Source of the DNA: Spongiibacteraceae bacterium UBA5047
GTDB taxonomy: Bacteria > Pseudomonadota > Gammaproteobacteria > Pseudomonadales > Spongiibacteraceae
Reading direction: 5' to 3'
DNA: 64,000 bases
Assembly (NCBI GenBank): GCA_002415025.1
Contig: DIBR01000029.1
Span: 26,011 to 90,010, forward strand
Part shown: positions 25,104 to 34,028 of the stretch, in pieces
Position numbering within the stretch: the stretch's first letter is position 1
Layout: each line of letters starts with the position of its first letter
Notes under the pieces: generated by a model
Told to the model about the DNA's origin: nothing
What the model saw: only the letters and a program-made list of their open reading frames with translations
Database searches by the model: none
Translations under genes and position numbers: made by a program

Positions 25104-27119
25104 CTAGCTGCCGCTTGCGTCGTCGGCTTCGGCATACAATGCCGGGCCAATCACGGAATATTTCTCTTCATTAAGCGCGTTGCAGCTTGATTGCACGCTA
25201 AGTGACTTGCAGCTGCCTAGCTTCATACCGTACACCACGCCGAAAGCCAGCACATTTTTGATGTACTCGCGGGTTTCTCCGTAGGGCAAATTTTCAATCC
25301 AGATGTCTGCTGGAATAGCTTCCTTCTGGCGGGCGAGTACACGCTTAACCCGTTCGGGCCCGGCGTTGTATGCTGCGGTCGCGAGTATATGGTTGCCGCT
25401 GAACTGCTCCAGTAGATAACCCAGGTAAAAACTGCCCATTTCTATGTTCGCTTTCGGCGTGTGCAGATCTTCAAGAGAGGGGTTAGGCCTGCCCATCTTC
25501 TGTGAAACGTAACGCGCTGTTGATGGCATCAGCTGCATTACACCCCGGGCACCCACACGTGATTGCGCGTGTTCGGCAAAGGCACTTTCCTGCCGCGCTA
25601 TGGCGTAGGCCCAGTTCAGGTCGATATTGCTGGCCTCGGCGTTACTTTTAAAAGTTGTTTTAAATGCAAGCGGAAAACGCAACTCCAGATCGTCCCATTC
25701 GCGGGCGCGTATTGCTGTTGCGATTGCAGCGTGAGACCAGCCCCAGTTGAGCGCCAGTTGCGCAGCGGCAACTTGTTCTTCCTTGCTGAGCGTCCGGGTT
25801 GCACGGCGCCATTCGGTATTGGCGTTACGGACCAGACCGTGCCAATAAAGTTCTCTGGCGCGCTGCACATCGGTACGCTGGGCAATGCCGTCGAGCAACT
25901 CAAGGTTGACGGTGCGCCTGGCGCCAAGTTGATAGTCCTGATTGAGCATATCGGCGGCAAGAAAACTGTAGTAACCGCGCTCGGATGCAAGTTGCTGCAG
26001 GGTTGTTTTTGCCTCGGGCGTCATGCCCTTGTTAATTTCTATGTTCGCGCGGGTTCGCCAGTACTGCCAGTCAGATTTACTGCTCATCTTCGGTGGAAGC
26101 GCGTTGATAAAATACAGCGCGCTTTTCCAATCCCTGTCTTTGAGCGCCAGACGTACGCGCCATTCGGTGAGGTAGGGATCTTCAAAGTTGCGGTCATTGG
26201 CGTTAAGCCAGTCGCGCACGAAATCTTCACCGCTGGCGATAGCCTCACGGGCAAAACTGTCGCGTAAATCAAACTGCTCCTTGTCCGAGAATTGAAAGCG
26301 GCGTTCCAGTTGGTGCCACAGCGTGTTGCTGGATTCAAAATCGACGGCGGCAAGGCGCTTCAGCGTATGCAGTACCAGATCACGGTTGAAGTCGTTAACC
26401 TCTAGCTGAAAGCCGTTCTGGTAAAGCTGCTCGGGGTGTGTCAACAGTGCCTGAAGGTGTTCGGTATCCGGAATGCTGCGCAGTAGGTATTTGGCGAGCC
26501 CGCTCTGACCTTCGTTGAGCGCGAGACGAGCGCGAATCCAGTGCATTTGTTGGGCGTCGGCCGTCGGCAGCGCGCCCAGCCACTGTTCCAAAACCTTGTC
26601 GCATTTGTCAGGTAGTGATTGTCCGGTTTGCCAGAGAGACTGGGTCTCCTTATTTGCCTCGGTGTTGCGGTTGGTGGCGCGCAGGGCGGTAATGTATTCA
26701 CAGCGCATGCCGCGCGGCGCCTTGCCGTTGGCATAGCGAATAAAGGTGTCCCATTCGCCGTTGTTGATCAGGCGCGTAAGCCAGGCGCGCTTCATATAAC
26801 TGCCTGCTATTTCGGCGCTGTAACGGTTCAGGTAAAGGTCGGCTTCAGCCGGTGACAACTCGTATATCCTGGCCTTAAAAAGCTGTAGTTCAAGGTAGGG
26901 GATCAGAACATAGTCTTCGAGCAGTGGAATGGCTTGCCTGGCTTCTTCCAGACGCCCTTCTTTCACGTTCTCGACGGCAGTACGGAATAGTTCGCGCTTG
27001 AGATCAAGAGGAGAGGTGGCTGTGCTTTGACTGCTGGCACAGGCGGCCAGACTGCCGAGCAGGACTGCGATCAGGCTGATTGTTTTGTAGCGGCCGAGTT
27101 GCTGCCAGCGAAGTGTCAT
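25104..27119 (-). CDS. slt: Slt70-type lytic murein transglycosylase (lipoprotein)
   Basis: A 671-residue protein: signal ending LAAC (probable lipobox), a long superhelical alpha domain (about 40-480) and a C-terminal goose-lysozyme-like SLT catalytic domain. The catalytic Glu is in AIARQESAF, followed by GARGVMQLMPSTA and ATAAYNAGPERV. It cleaves peptidoglycan to 1,6-anhydromuropeptides in the periplasm. E. coli Slt70 is soluble; the Cys here predicts a membrane-anchored form. ATG 27119 is used. Transcribed divergently from ynfA. Confidence 0.93.
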   Translation of the reverse strand: MTLRWQQLGRYKTISLIAVLLGSLAACASSQSTATSPLDLKRELFRTAVENVKEGRLEEARQAIPLLEDYVLIPYLELQLFKARIYELSPAEADLYLNRYSAEIAGSYMKRAWLTRLINNGEWDTFIRYANGKAPRGMRCEYITALRATNRNTEANKETQSLWQTGQSLPDKCDKVLEQWLGALPTADAQQMHWIRARLALNEGQSGLAKYLLRSIPDTEHLQALLTHPEQLYQNGFQLEVNDFNRDLVLHTLKRLAAVDFESSNTLWHQLERRFQFSDKEQFDLRDSFAREAIASGEDFVRDWLNANDRNFEDPYLTEWRVRLALKDRDWKSALYFINALPPKMSSKSDWQYWRTRANIEINKGMTPEAKTTLQQLASERGYYSFLAADMLNQDYQLGARRTVNLELLDGIAQRTDVQRARELYWHGLVRNANTEWRRATRTLSKEEQVAAAQLALNWGWSHAAIATAIRAREWDDLELRFPLAFKTTFKSNAEASNIDLNWAYAIARQESAFAEHAQSRVGARGVMQLMPSTARYVSQKMGRPNPSLEDLHTPKANIEMGSFYLGYLLEQFSGNHILATAAYNAGPERVKRVLARQKEAIPADIWIENLPYGETREYIKNVLAFGVVYGMKLGSCKSLSVQSSCNALNEEKYSVIGPALYAEADDASGS

Positions 27120-27304
27120 GCGTTGCCCCTCTGGGGCCGAAAAGCTGCGAGATTGCAGCTGCGGCCGTTTTTATGCAGAGATGACTATAGGCTCTTGCTC
27201 CGAGTGACTCAACTCCAGGGCACCTCTGATTCATATAAGAGCTGCAAAATTCCTTATAATCTTGACGTAGTGATCATTCCATAAATCCGGGCTAGCGGGG
27301 CGAT

Positions 27305-27637
27305 ATGTTTGAGCTGAAAACGATAGGTCTTTTTGCCATAACGGCGATAGCCGAAATACTGGGGTGTTATTTACCGTATTTATGGCTCAAACAGGGTAAA
27401 AGCATCTGGTTGCTGGTTCCCGCTGCGGCCAGCCTGTCGCTTTTTGTCTGGCTTTTGTCCCTGCACCCCACTGCCGCAGGCAGGGTGTATGCCGCTTATG
27501 GCGGTGTGTACGTTATGGTGGCGGTGCTTTGGCTGTGGGGTGTGGACGGCATTAAACCAACTTCCTGGGATTTACTGGGAGCCTCGGTTGCCTGCCTTGG
27601 CATGGCGATTATTATGTTTGCACCGAAAAATGCTTAG
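27305..27637 (+). CDS. YnfA/UPF0060 family small membrane protein
   Basis: A 110-residue protein with four hydrophobic segments and the family pattern AITAIAEILGCYLPYLWL, HPTAAGRVYAAYGGVYV and WGVDGIKPTSWDLLGA. The family resembles small multidrug-resistance-type carriers; its physiological substrate is unsettled. Complete and of usual length. Followed by the second cytochrome gene after 165 nt. Confidence 0.92.
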   Translation: MFELKTIGLFAITAIAEILGCYLPYLWLKQGKSIWLLVPAAASLSLFVWLLSLHPTAAGRVYAAYGGVYVMVAVLWLWGVDGIKPTSWDLLGASVACLGMAIIMFAPKNA

Positions 27638-27802
27638 TTGCCGCTCAGGCATGCAGCACAGTCTTTGATTTTGCGCCTCACGCCATGTTGTGGTTGCCGG
27701 GGACATTGCCTGAATAGAGATCAGCGGCCATATTGGAGGCTACAGATTTCGCCTGCCTCACGCAGATATGAAGGGGCATGCCAGCGTAACCAGAGGCAAA
27801 CG

Positions 27803-30445
27803 ATGCTTGGCAATATTCGTTACAGTGCAACTATAGTTATTCTGCTAATACTGGCCGGTTGTCGCAGTGGCGATGGCAGCCCGCAGGGGCAGGTGAGTGT
27901 GCCGGTTGTGGCGCCCGGCACCGGCGGCGATGTGGGAGAAGTGCTGGATATCAATACTTTTTTTGCCCGCAATGTACAGCCGTCATTAGAGTTTTGCAGA
28001 ACCTGCCACGTGCCGGGAAATGTCGCTGATACCGACGAAGGTCGCGGTTTTATGCTGAGCACAAACCCCGCAGAAGATATGGTTCTTATGCAGTCGTCTT
28101 GGGACGGACTGGGCAGGGGAGTCGCTAACAACGAAATACTGGTTCAAACTTCAGATGGCAGCGCCCGGCATACCGGCGGTACGCCCTGGTTAAGCGGGAG
28201 TGTTGCCTACCAGGCGGTTTCGACGGTTTTCGCCTGCTGGGATGACCCGGACACCTGCAGCCTGACCGATGTTGGTGAGCTTGTTGAAGCGCTGCCGTTG
28301 CTGGGCAGTGCCCGTGGCGGCCACTTCTGGGACGACTTCTGTAACGGGCTGGTAGATGGCGACGGCACACGGCTTTTTGATGATGACGGTAATTATCTGA
28401 CAGCAGATCAGGCCACTGCCCGCGCCGACAACGCTGCATTACCCACTGATCCGCGCGATATGGTGCGGGCCGGAGCCAGCGACGGCAAGGCGGTGCACTT
28501 CAATGCCTTTTGGCGTGACTGCCATGCCTTTCCCGAGCTGGTCAATGAATTCCCTCACCCTGAAAATTGCGGTCAGTATCGAGCTAGTGTTGCCCGTGGC
28601 TCAATTATTATGGGCTCGCAGCCGGTTGTTGATGCTGCGGGCAAACCCTATCGCTACGGTACCCACGAGCCCTACAAAACATCTGAGCCGAGTATTTATA
28701 CCGGCCGCGAAAACGTTGAAAACAAGGTGATTCGTCGCGGCACAACCTTTGCCGGCGATTCTGCACACGGTGCTGCGGCCCTGCGCGCAGAGCAGTACAA
28801 CAACTTATGGCTTACCTGGGGGCTGTCGTCGCGGCCTGATAACTTCGATGAGCTGGTTGCCGAGCGTTATGGCTTTGGTCAGCCTTCACCAGAGTTTCGG
28901 TATCCCGTTATTGATTCGGCCAGTGGAGTTGACGAGACTTCGGAGTTGAGTGTCACCAACGGTGGTAGCGGCTTCCTGCCCTATGGTCTGGTGCAAACCC
29001 GCCTTGAGGATGGCACGTTTAGCGGTGAGATCAGCACCAACTGTCAGGGCTGTCACAGTGCACAAATTGGCGATCAGTTTGTTATCGGGGCCGGTGGCGC
29101 CATGCTTGACGCTACCGTGTCGTCGCGTGATTTTGCAGCTTTTGGTTCTGCCTCCGGTATCGCGATAGACCGGGCCGGGTTGGCGGGCCGTGTTCGCGGC
29201 ACCAACAACGCCCAGTTCTCCAATATCACGGCGCTGTCGGGTGCCCGTACCCAACAACAATTTCAGGATGTACTGCAAAATGGCACCACCGGCACCGGTG
29301 ATACCCCTGCGTGGTGGAATGTGGGGCGTCGGCCGGTGAAGTTTGTTGACGCGATGTTTCCCGGCGATGCCGTACGCGTTGACTACGCATTGTTTACGCC
29401 ACTATTGACAGACAAATACGACCCCTTTCCGTACATCACCCAGGAATACGAAACCTGGGTGAACGATCATGTTCAGGATGGTGATCATTATATTATTTCG
29501 CGCAAGGCGCCCAAGTACCCACTGCCCATAGACGAAGCCCTGGCCAGACAAGGTGCGGTTCTGTTTCACACGAAAAACCTGTGGGCCGACGGCAACGTGG
29601 TTGCCGAACCGTTTGGCGGGAACGGGTCGTGCGCCAGTTGCCACGGTGCGTATTCACCCCGCTATATCAATGATCCGGATTTTCTCGCGGACCCACGCAT
29701 GGAAGGGATAGCCAGCAACGTGGTGCCCATAGATATTATTGACACTGATCGCGTGCGTTTTGCGACCTATAACCAGGGTACCAATGAAGCAAATTCCAAT
29801 ACCGATGTGGGGTATCCGGAAACGGCGCCCGACAGTGCGGCCCGGGCCGGTTTGAGCGATCAGGAAAATCAGGAGTTTGAAGACTGTCGCGCGCAGAATT
29901 TGCCCGGTTTGCAAAGGGACAGCCGTGGTATGGAGCGCCCCAGAGGCTACACGGCACCGCCACTCTATGGTGTGTGGGCGACCGCTCCTTATCTGCACAA
30001 TGGTTCGGTGCCTAGCGTAGAAGCGTTGTTAAACTCTGATTCCCGGCCTGAAATATGGCGCAGGGTGTCTAAACCTGCGCGCACTGATCAGCGCAGTAGC
30101 GTTGTTATGGGTTATGACTATGATCTTGATCGCGCCTATGATCAGCAGGCGCTGGGTTGGAAATACGATGTGCTGGAGTGTGGCGGTAGCGATCTGCTGC
30201 CTCTCCTCGACTGCACACCACTGCAGCAGGGTAATAATCTGGATTTCTTCTTGTCCGAGTTTTACGGGGGGTTGTTGCTGGGTTGGAATATAACCAATCC
30301 GCCCACGCTCACCAACAGTGATATTGAGGCGCGAAAGATCTATAACACCAATATGTTTAGCCAGAGTAACAGTGGCCACGTATTCAGCGATGTATTAACG
30401 GCGCAGGAACGCAAGGCGGTCATTGAATACCTGAAGACCTTGTAA
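27803..30445 (+). CDS. Triheme c-type cytochrome lipoprotein, RoxA-like (paralogue 2)
   Basis: An 880-residue lipoprotein (signal ending LAGC). Heme sites are CRTCH (C65), CQGCH (C414) and CASCH (C610), at the same relative places as in the 16.5-kb paralogue. Shared segments include TFFARNVQPSLEFC, HFNAFWRDCHAFPEL, TPAWWNVG.RP.KF, CASCHGAYSPRYIND and PPLYGVWATAPYLHNGSVPS, and both end VIEYLKTL. It has insertions of about 30 residues relative to paralogue 1. ATG 27803 has AGAGG upstream and restores the signal peptide; a longer frame to 27638 lacks one. Likely a periplasm-facing or surface oxidase/oxygenase; substrate unknown. Confidence 0.75.
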   Translation: MLGNIRYSATIVILLILAGCRSGDGSPQGQVSVPVVAPGTGGDVGEVLDINTFFARNVQPSLEFCRTCHVPGNVADTDEGRGFMLSTNPAEDMVLMQSSWDGLGRGVANNEILVQTSDGSARHTGGTPWLSGSVAYQAVSTVFACWDDPDTCSLTDVGELVEALPLLGSARGGHFWDDFCNGLVDGDGTRLFDDDGNYLTADQATARADNAALPTDPRDMVRAGASDGKAVHFNAFWRDCHAFPELVNEFPHPENCGQYRASVARGSIIMGSQPVVDAAGKPYRYGTHEPYKTSEPSIYTGRENVENKVIRRGTTFAGDSAHGAAALRAEQYNNLWLTWGLSSRPDNFDELVAERYGFGQPSPEFRYPVIDSASGVDETSELSVTNGGSGFLPYGLVQTRLEDGTFSGEISTNCQGCHSAQIGDQFVIGAGGAMLDATVSSRDFAAFGSASGIAIDRAGLAGRVRGTNNAQFSNITALSGARTQQQFQDVLQNGTTGTGDTPAWWNVGRRPVKFVDAMFPGDAVRVDYALFTPLLTDKYDPFPYITQEYETWVNDHVQDGDHYIISRKAPKYPLPIDEALARQGAVLFHTKNLWADGNVVAEPFGGNGSCASCHGAYSPRYINDPDFLADPRMEGIASNVVPIDIIDTDRVRFATYNQGTNEANSNTDVGYPETAPDSAARAGLSDQENQEFEDCRAQNLPGLQRDSRGMERPRGYTAPPLYGVWATAPYLHNGSVPSVEALLNSDSRPEIWRRVSKPARTDQRSSVVMGYDYDLDRAYDQQALGWKYDVLECGGSDLLPLLDCTPLQQGNNLDFFLSEFYGGLLLGWNITNPPTLTNSDIEARKIYNTNMFSQSNSGHVFSDVLTAQERKAVIEYLKTL

Positions 30446-30451
30446 ACACTG

Positions 30452-30598
30452 TCGCCTGCAGGGCAAGCTCCCACAAACCCTCTCCCCTTGGGAGGGGGTC
30501 AGTATGAAGGAGAGCAGCATTCAGGGCTTGCAGTCAAACATGGAATCTCCCACAGACTGTCTTTGTAGGAGCCTGCTCTGCAGGCGAATATTCTCAGA
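30452..30598. repeat. REP-like repeats (TGTAGGAGC...GCAGGCGAA family), inverted pair
   Basis: Within the 256-nt gap after the cytochrome gene are two opposed copies: 30452-30477 (reverse: TCGCCTGCAGGGCAAGCTCC) and 30563-30598 (forward: TTTGTAGGAGCCTGCTCTGC then AGGCGAAT). A further palindrome, CTCCCCTTGGGAG, lies near 30481-30494. The same family recurs at 59893-59972 and in part at 40886-40905. This arrangement is typical of REP doublets in Pseudomonas-like bacteria. Confidence 0.7.
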
Positions 30599-30651
30599 GG
30601 GTCTTGCCGAACAACATAGAATCCCCCTCCGTGAGTCACGGCTCCCGACAT

Positions 30652-30673
30652 AAAAAAGGCGACTTGCGTCGCC
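30652..30673 (-). terminator. Intrinsic terminator of the CoA ligase gene
   Basis: Read on the minus strand, GGCGAC-GCAA-GTCGCC forms a perfect 6-bp hairpin followed directly by TTTTTT, about 30 nt after the stop of the acyl-CoA ligase gene. This is a canonical Rho-independent terminator. Confidence 0.85.
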
Positions 30674-30701
30674 AAAGGGAAGTGTTCTTTTTGCCGGGGG
30701 T

Positions 30702-32258
30702 CTAACCAACACGCCGCTCGGTATTTTGCCAGTACGGCTCGCGCATAACCCGCTTCAGGATTTTTCCGGAAGGGTTGCGTGGAATCTCTTGCACAAATTC
30801 ATAGCGTCGCGGGGTTTTGTAACTTGCCAGACGTTCCTGGCAAAACGCGATCAACTCGGCACTGGTTGCCGTAGCGTCAGGTTTCAGTACGCAAACGGCC
30901 AGTGCAGCTTCGCCAAATTTGTCGTCTGGTACGGCGATAACGGCAACGTCCTGAATACCGGGGTGGCTGAACAGGACGTTTTCAATTTCGGCAGGGTAAA
31001 TATTCTCACCACCGGAAACGATCATGTCTTTTACGCGGTCGCGAATGTAGAAAAAACCTTCATCATCGGCGTAGCCCGCATCGCCGGTGCGCAGCCAGCC
31101 ATCGACCAGCGTTTCGGACGTTTTGTCCGGCTGATTCCAGTAGCCCATCATGGCAGTTGAAGAGCGAATGAGAAGCTCGCCGGTTTCTCCGCTGGCTACT
31201 TCAATACCATTGTCGTCAACCACCTTCAGCTCGGCGCCGGGCAACGGGCGGCCACAGGAGCGAAGCAAGTGCGCCTCGCCGTTGAGTGCGCGCTGGTGGT
31301 CGCTGGCCTGCAACCCCAGCACCATGCAGCTTAGTTCGGTCATGCCGTAGCCTTGAACAAAATCGCACTTGAAAATGCCGATGGCCTGCTGCAATACCTC
31401 AATCGATATAGGCGATGCGCCGTAAGTGATGCGCTGCAGTGGCGAGAAATCATAGCGTTGAATATCCGGAACAAAGGCGAGAATGGCCTGAATCATCGCG
31501 GGCACCAGCACCGAATCGCAACTATCACTGGCGACGATGGCATCCACGATTTCCTGTGGAACAAAGTCAGCCATCAACTGCACCTTGTAACCACTGCACA
31601 GCCAAAACAGTGCTGCGGCCAGGCCTGCCACATGGAACAGCGGCAGAGGCATAATGCCGGTGTGCCCGATCTGGCAGCGCGGCGGAATATGATTGCTCAT
31701 AACGTAGCCATTGGTGAGCTGCTCGTGACCAATCATCACGCCCTTGGGCAGGCCGGTAGTACCGCTGGTGTACAGCTGAAATACTACACCATCACGGCGT
31801 CCGCTGTGGGCGGGGCGCTCACAAGGGGCGTTCAACAATGTGGCAAAATCCTGCCAGCCAGGTCGGGTGCCTTCGAGGGTGTAGCAGTGTGCAATATTGC
31901 CGGTAGCTGTACTGGCATCGGCGGCTGCGCGCAGCTCTGCATCACCGGTTACCAGCATGCTGGCGCCACAATCTTCAAGGATGAACTTTAATTCCTGAGG
32001 TGCCAGCCGGTAGTTTAAGGGCACGAGTGTCAGCTCCGCCTTCATGCAGGCGACCATCAGCATGGGATAGCGCGGGCTGTTTTTGGCGAGAACGGCAACG
32101 CGCTCACCCGCTTGCAAGCCTAGCGCCCTGAGGCCATTGGCCAGCTGGTTGCAGTGTTGGTCAAACGCGGCATAGCTCAGCACTTCGTCACCCGCCAGCA
32201 GAGCCGTGCTGGCAGGGTTGTTCAGTGCGTTGAATTCGATCATTTGCTGCATCAGCAT
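30702..32258 (-). CDS. Acyl-CoA synthetase (AMP-forming, class-I ligase)
   Basis: A 518-residue adenylate-forming enzyme. Motifs: YTSGTTGLPKGV (P-loop), YGMTELS, DGWLRTGDAGYADDEGFFYIRDR, KDMIVSGGENIYPAEIE and the catalytic Lys in NPSGKILKR. It activates a carboxylic acid to its CoA ester for the dehydrogenase genes nearby. I chose the ATG at 32258, preceded by AGGA at 8-nt spacing, over one 48 nt further out. Substrate chain type cannot be told from sequence. Divergent from the NMO-like gene across 254 nt. Confidence 0.92.
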   Translation of the reverse strand: MLMQQMIEFNALNNPASTALLAGDEVLSYAAFDQHCNQLANGLRALGLQAGERVAVLAKNSPRYPMLMVACMKAELTLVPLNYRLAPQELKFILEDCGASMLVTGDAELRAAADASTATGNIAHCYTLEGTRPGWQDFATLLNAPCERPAHSGRRDGVVFQLYTSGTTGLPKGVMIGHEQLTNGYVMSNHIPPRCQIGHTGIMPLPLFHVAGLAAALFWLCSGYKVQLMADFVPQEIVDAIVASDSCDSVLVPAMIQAILAFVPDIQRYDFSPLQRITYGASPISIEVLQQAIGIFKCDFVQGYGMTELSCMVLGLQASDHQRALNGEAHLLRSCGRPLPGAELKVVDDNGIEVASGETGELLIRSSTAMMGYWNQPDKTSETLVDGWLRTGDAGYADDEGFFYIRDRVKDMIVSGGENIYPAEIENVLFSHPGIQDVAVIAVPDDKFGEAALAVCVLKPDATATSAELIAFCQERLASYKTPRRYEFVQEIPRNPSGKILKRVMREPYWQNTERRVG

Positions 32259-32512
32259 GTGGGGCGTCCTGTGTTTCGAATTATAGCTTGACCGCTTATT
32301 GTGCATTTGGGTGTGCGGGTAGAGAAGGGCGCTCCACGTCAGCCCTTGTCATTCGGCGCCATAGGCTTGTTCGGGCCAGAACGTTATGTATCCACTATCT
32401 TTACGCCATAGCTGACGCGCATGGACAAGCACTGACGCCCGCAGACCTGTCGCTGGTTGTGCGCTTTGTCCTACAGTTGTGACCATGACATCAGGCAGTT
32501 TGAGACCTTTAC

Positions 32513-33547
32513 ATGATTCGCACGCGCATTACCGAGCTTTTGGAGATAGAGCATCCGATTATTCAGGGTGGAATGATGGCCGTCGGTCTGGCGGAGCTGG
32601 CCTCTGCTGTGTCTAATGCCGGCGGTCTCGGCATTATTACCGCACTCACGCAGCCAACGCCTGAACAATTGCGTCAGGAAATACAGCGTTGCCGGAGCAT
32701 GACCCAAAAGCCGTTTGGCGTAAACCTGACGCTGTTGCCGACAATCACTCCGGTTCCCTACGACGAGTACGTGCAGGTTATTATTGACGAAGGTATAAAA
32801 ATCGTTGAAACCGCCGGCCGTAGTCCGGAGCAATATATGCCGGCCTTCAACGCAGCCGGTGTTAAAGTGCTGCACAAATGTACCTCGGTTCGACATGCGC
32901 TTAAAGCCGAGGCAATTGGCTGTGCTGCAGCCAGTGTCGATGGCTTTGAATGTGCCGGTCATCCCGGCGAAGACGATGTACCCAACCTCGTGTTGCTGCC
33001 TTGTGCCGCAGCAAAGCTCAGTATTCCCATGATAGCCTCTGGCGGTATTGGCAACGGTCAGGGTTTGGCCGCAGCGCTGGCGCTGGGCGCCGACGCCGTG
33101 AACATGGGGACGCGTTTTGTGGCCACCCGGGAGGCACCGGTGCACGACAATGTTAAGCAAATGATGGTGCAGAGTAACGAGCTGGATACCGCCCTGATAT
33201 TCAGAACGCTCAGAAACACAGCACGCATATACAAGAACAGTATCGCAAAAGAAGTGCTCAGTATTGAGGGCAAACCCGGCGATACCGATTTTGGCGAATT
33301 GCAGCATTTGGTTGCGGGACAGCGCGGACGCGAAAATGTGCTTAATAAGGGTGACACCGACGACGGCGTTTGGACAGCAGGACTTGTGATGGGCCTGATT
33401 GACGATGTGCCCAGCTGCGCCGAGCTTATCAATCGAATGGTTGCGGAGGCTGAGCAGATTATCGCTACCCGGTTGGCGGGAATGTTGTCGGGCCGAACCG
33501 AGCTTTCTGTTTCGGAAGAGCCTGCCCCGGCTACAGTGGCGGTCTAG
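32513..33547 (+). CDS. Nitronate monooxygenase-like FMN-dependent oxidoreductase
   Basis: A 344-residue TIM-barrel flavoprotein of the NMO/2-nitropropane dioxygenase family: HPIIQGGMMAVG at the start, AGGLGIITAL, KPFGVNLTL, DGFECAGHPGEDD, PMIASGGIGNGQG and ALGADAVNMGTRF for FMN phosphate binding. Members in acyl-CoA catabolic clusters often act on unsaturated or conjugated CoA intermediates rather than nitronates. It is followed by a hotdog protein 3 nt downstream, and then dehydrogenases, as one operon. Confidence 0.88.
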   Translation: MIRTRITELLEIEHPIIQGGMMAVGLAELASAVSNAGGLGIITALTQPTPEQLRQEIQRCRSMTQKPFGVNLTLLPTITPVPYDEYVQVIIDEGIKIVETAGRSPEQYMPAFNAAGVKVLHKCTSVRHALKAEAIGCAAASVDGFECAGHPGEDDVPNLVLLPCAAAKLSIPMIASGGIGNGQGLAAALALGADAVNMGTRFVATREAPVHDNVKQMMVQSNELDTALIFRTLRNTARIYKNSIAKEVLSIEGKPGDTDFGELQHLVAGQRGRENVLNKGDTDDGVWTAGLVMGLIDDVPSCAELINRMVAEAEQIIATRLAGMLSGRTELSVSEEPAPATVAV

Positions 33548-33550
33548 TAC

Positions 33551-33997
33551 GTGAAAACCATTTCGCTGCAGGCGAACCCCGAACTGGAATTAGCCTGGCG
33601 TCAGTTGGGCGACAGTATCGTTACCTTTTACTTTGAAAAAGCGCGGGTGGAATACCTGGAGTCGCTGGCGAAAACCATTGCCATGCGCAGTTCGTCCTGG
33701 GTGCAGGCCTCCCTCCACCTCGATTATCTGGGTAGTTACATCGGCAACTGTGATTCCACGGTAGATATGTCGGTTACCAAAGTGGGGAATACGTCTTTTA
33801 CCCTGAGTTTCAGGTTGTATCAGCAGGGAGATCTGCGTGTGACCGGAAACTGTGTATTGGTGAATATTGATCACAGCAGTAACCGGCCGGCACAGCTGTC
33901 GAGTCTGCAACGACAAGTGTTGGATCGAGAGGTTCTGAGCTTCTATCGCATGCAGGATGCCAGCCATAAGGCTGTCGGTCAGGCTCACAACGATTAA
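33551..33997 (+). CDS. Hotdog-fold thioesterase-like protein with degraded active-site motif
   Basis: A 148-residue single-domain hotdog protein (GTG start at 33551, 3 nt after the previous stop). The core FEKARVEYLESL and WVQASLHLDYLG aligns with the 4HBT family, but the catalytic D-x-x-GHxNN motif of the paralogue at 40.5 kb (TDALGHINN) reads LELAWRQLGD here, so the Asp is missing. It may be a non-catalytic partner, may use another residue, or may be inactive. Cotranscribed with the NMO-like and dehydrogenase genes. Confidence 0.7.
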   Translation: MKTISLQANPELELAWRQLGDSIVTFYFEKARVEYLESLAKTIAMRSSSWVQASLHLDYLGSYIGNCDSTVDMSVTKVGNTSFTLSFRLYQQGDLRVTGNCVLVNIDHSSNRPAQLSSLQRQVLDREVLSFYRMQDASHKAVGQAHND

Positions 33998-34028
33998 CGA
34001 CGAACGGGAACCCCAAAGAGATGAATGT

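Noticed and set aside
25563..26267. A 234-codon plus-strand frame inside slt.
   Set aside because: It is antisense to the Slt70 gene and has no recognisable motif.
33957..34028. Upstream extension of the first paired acyl-CoA dehydrogenase.
   Set aside because: It lies within the hotdog gene, whereas the ATG at 34029 has a suitable ribosome site and gives the normal family length.
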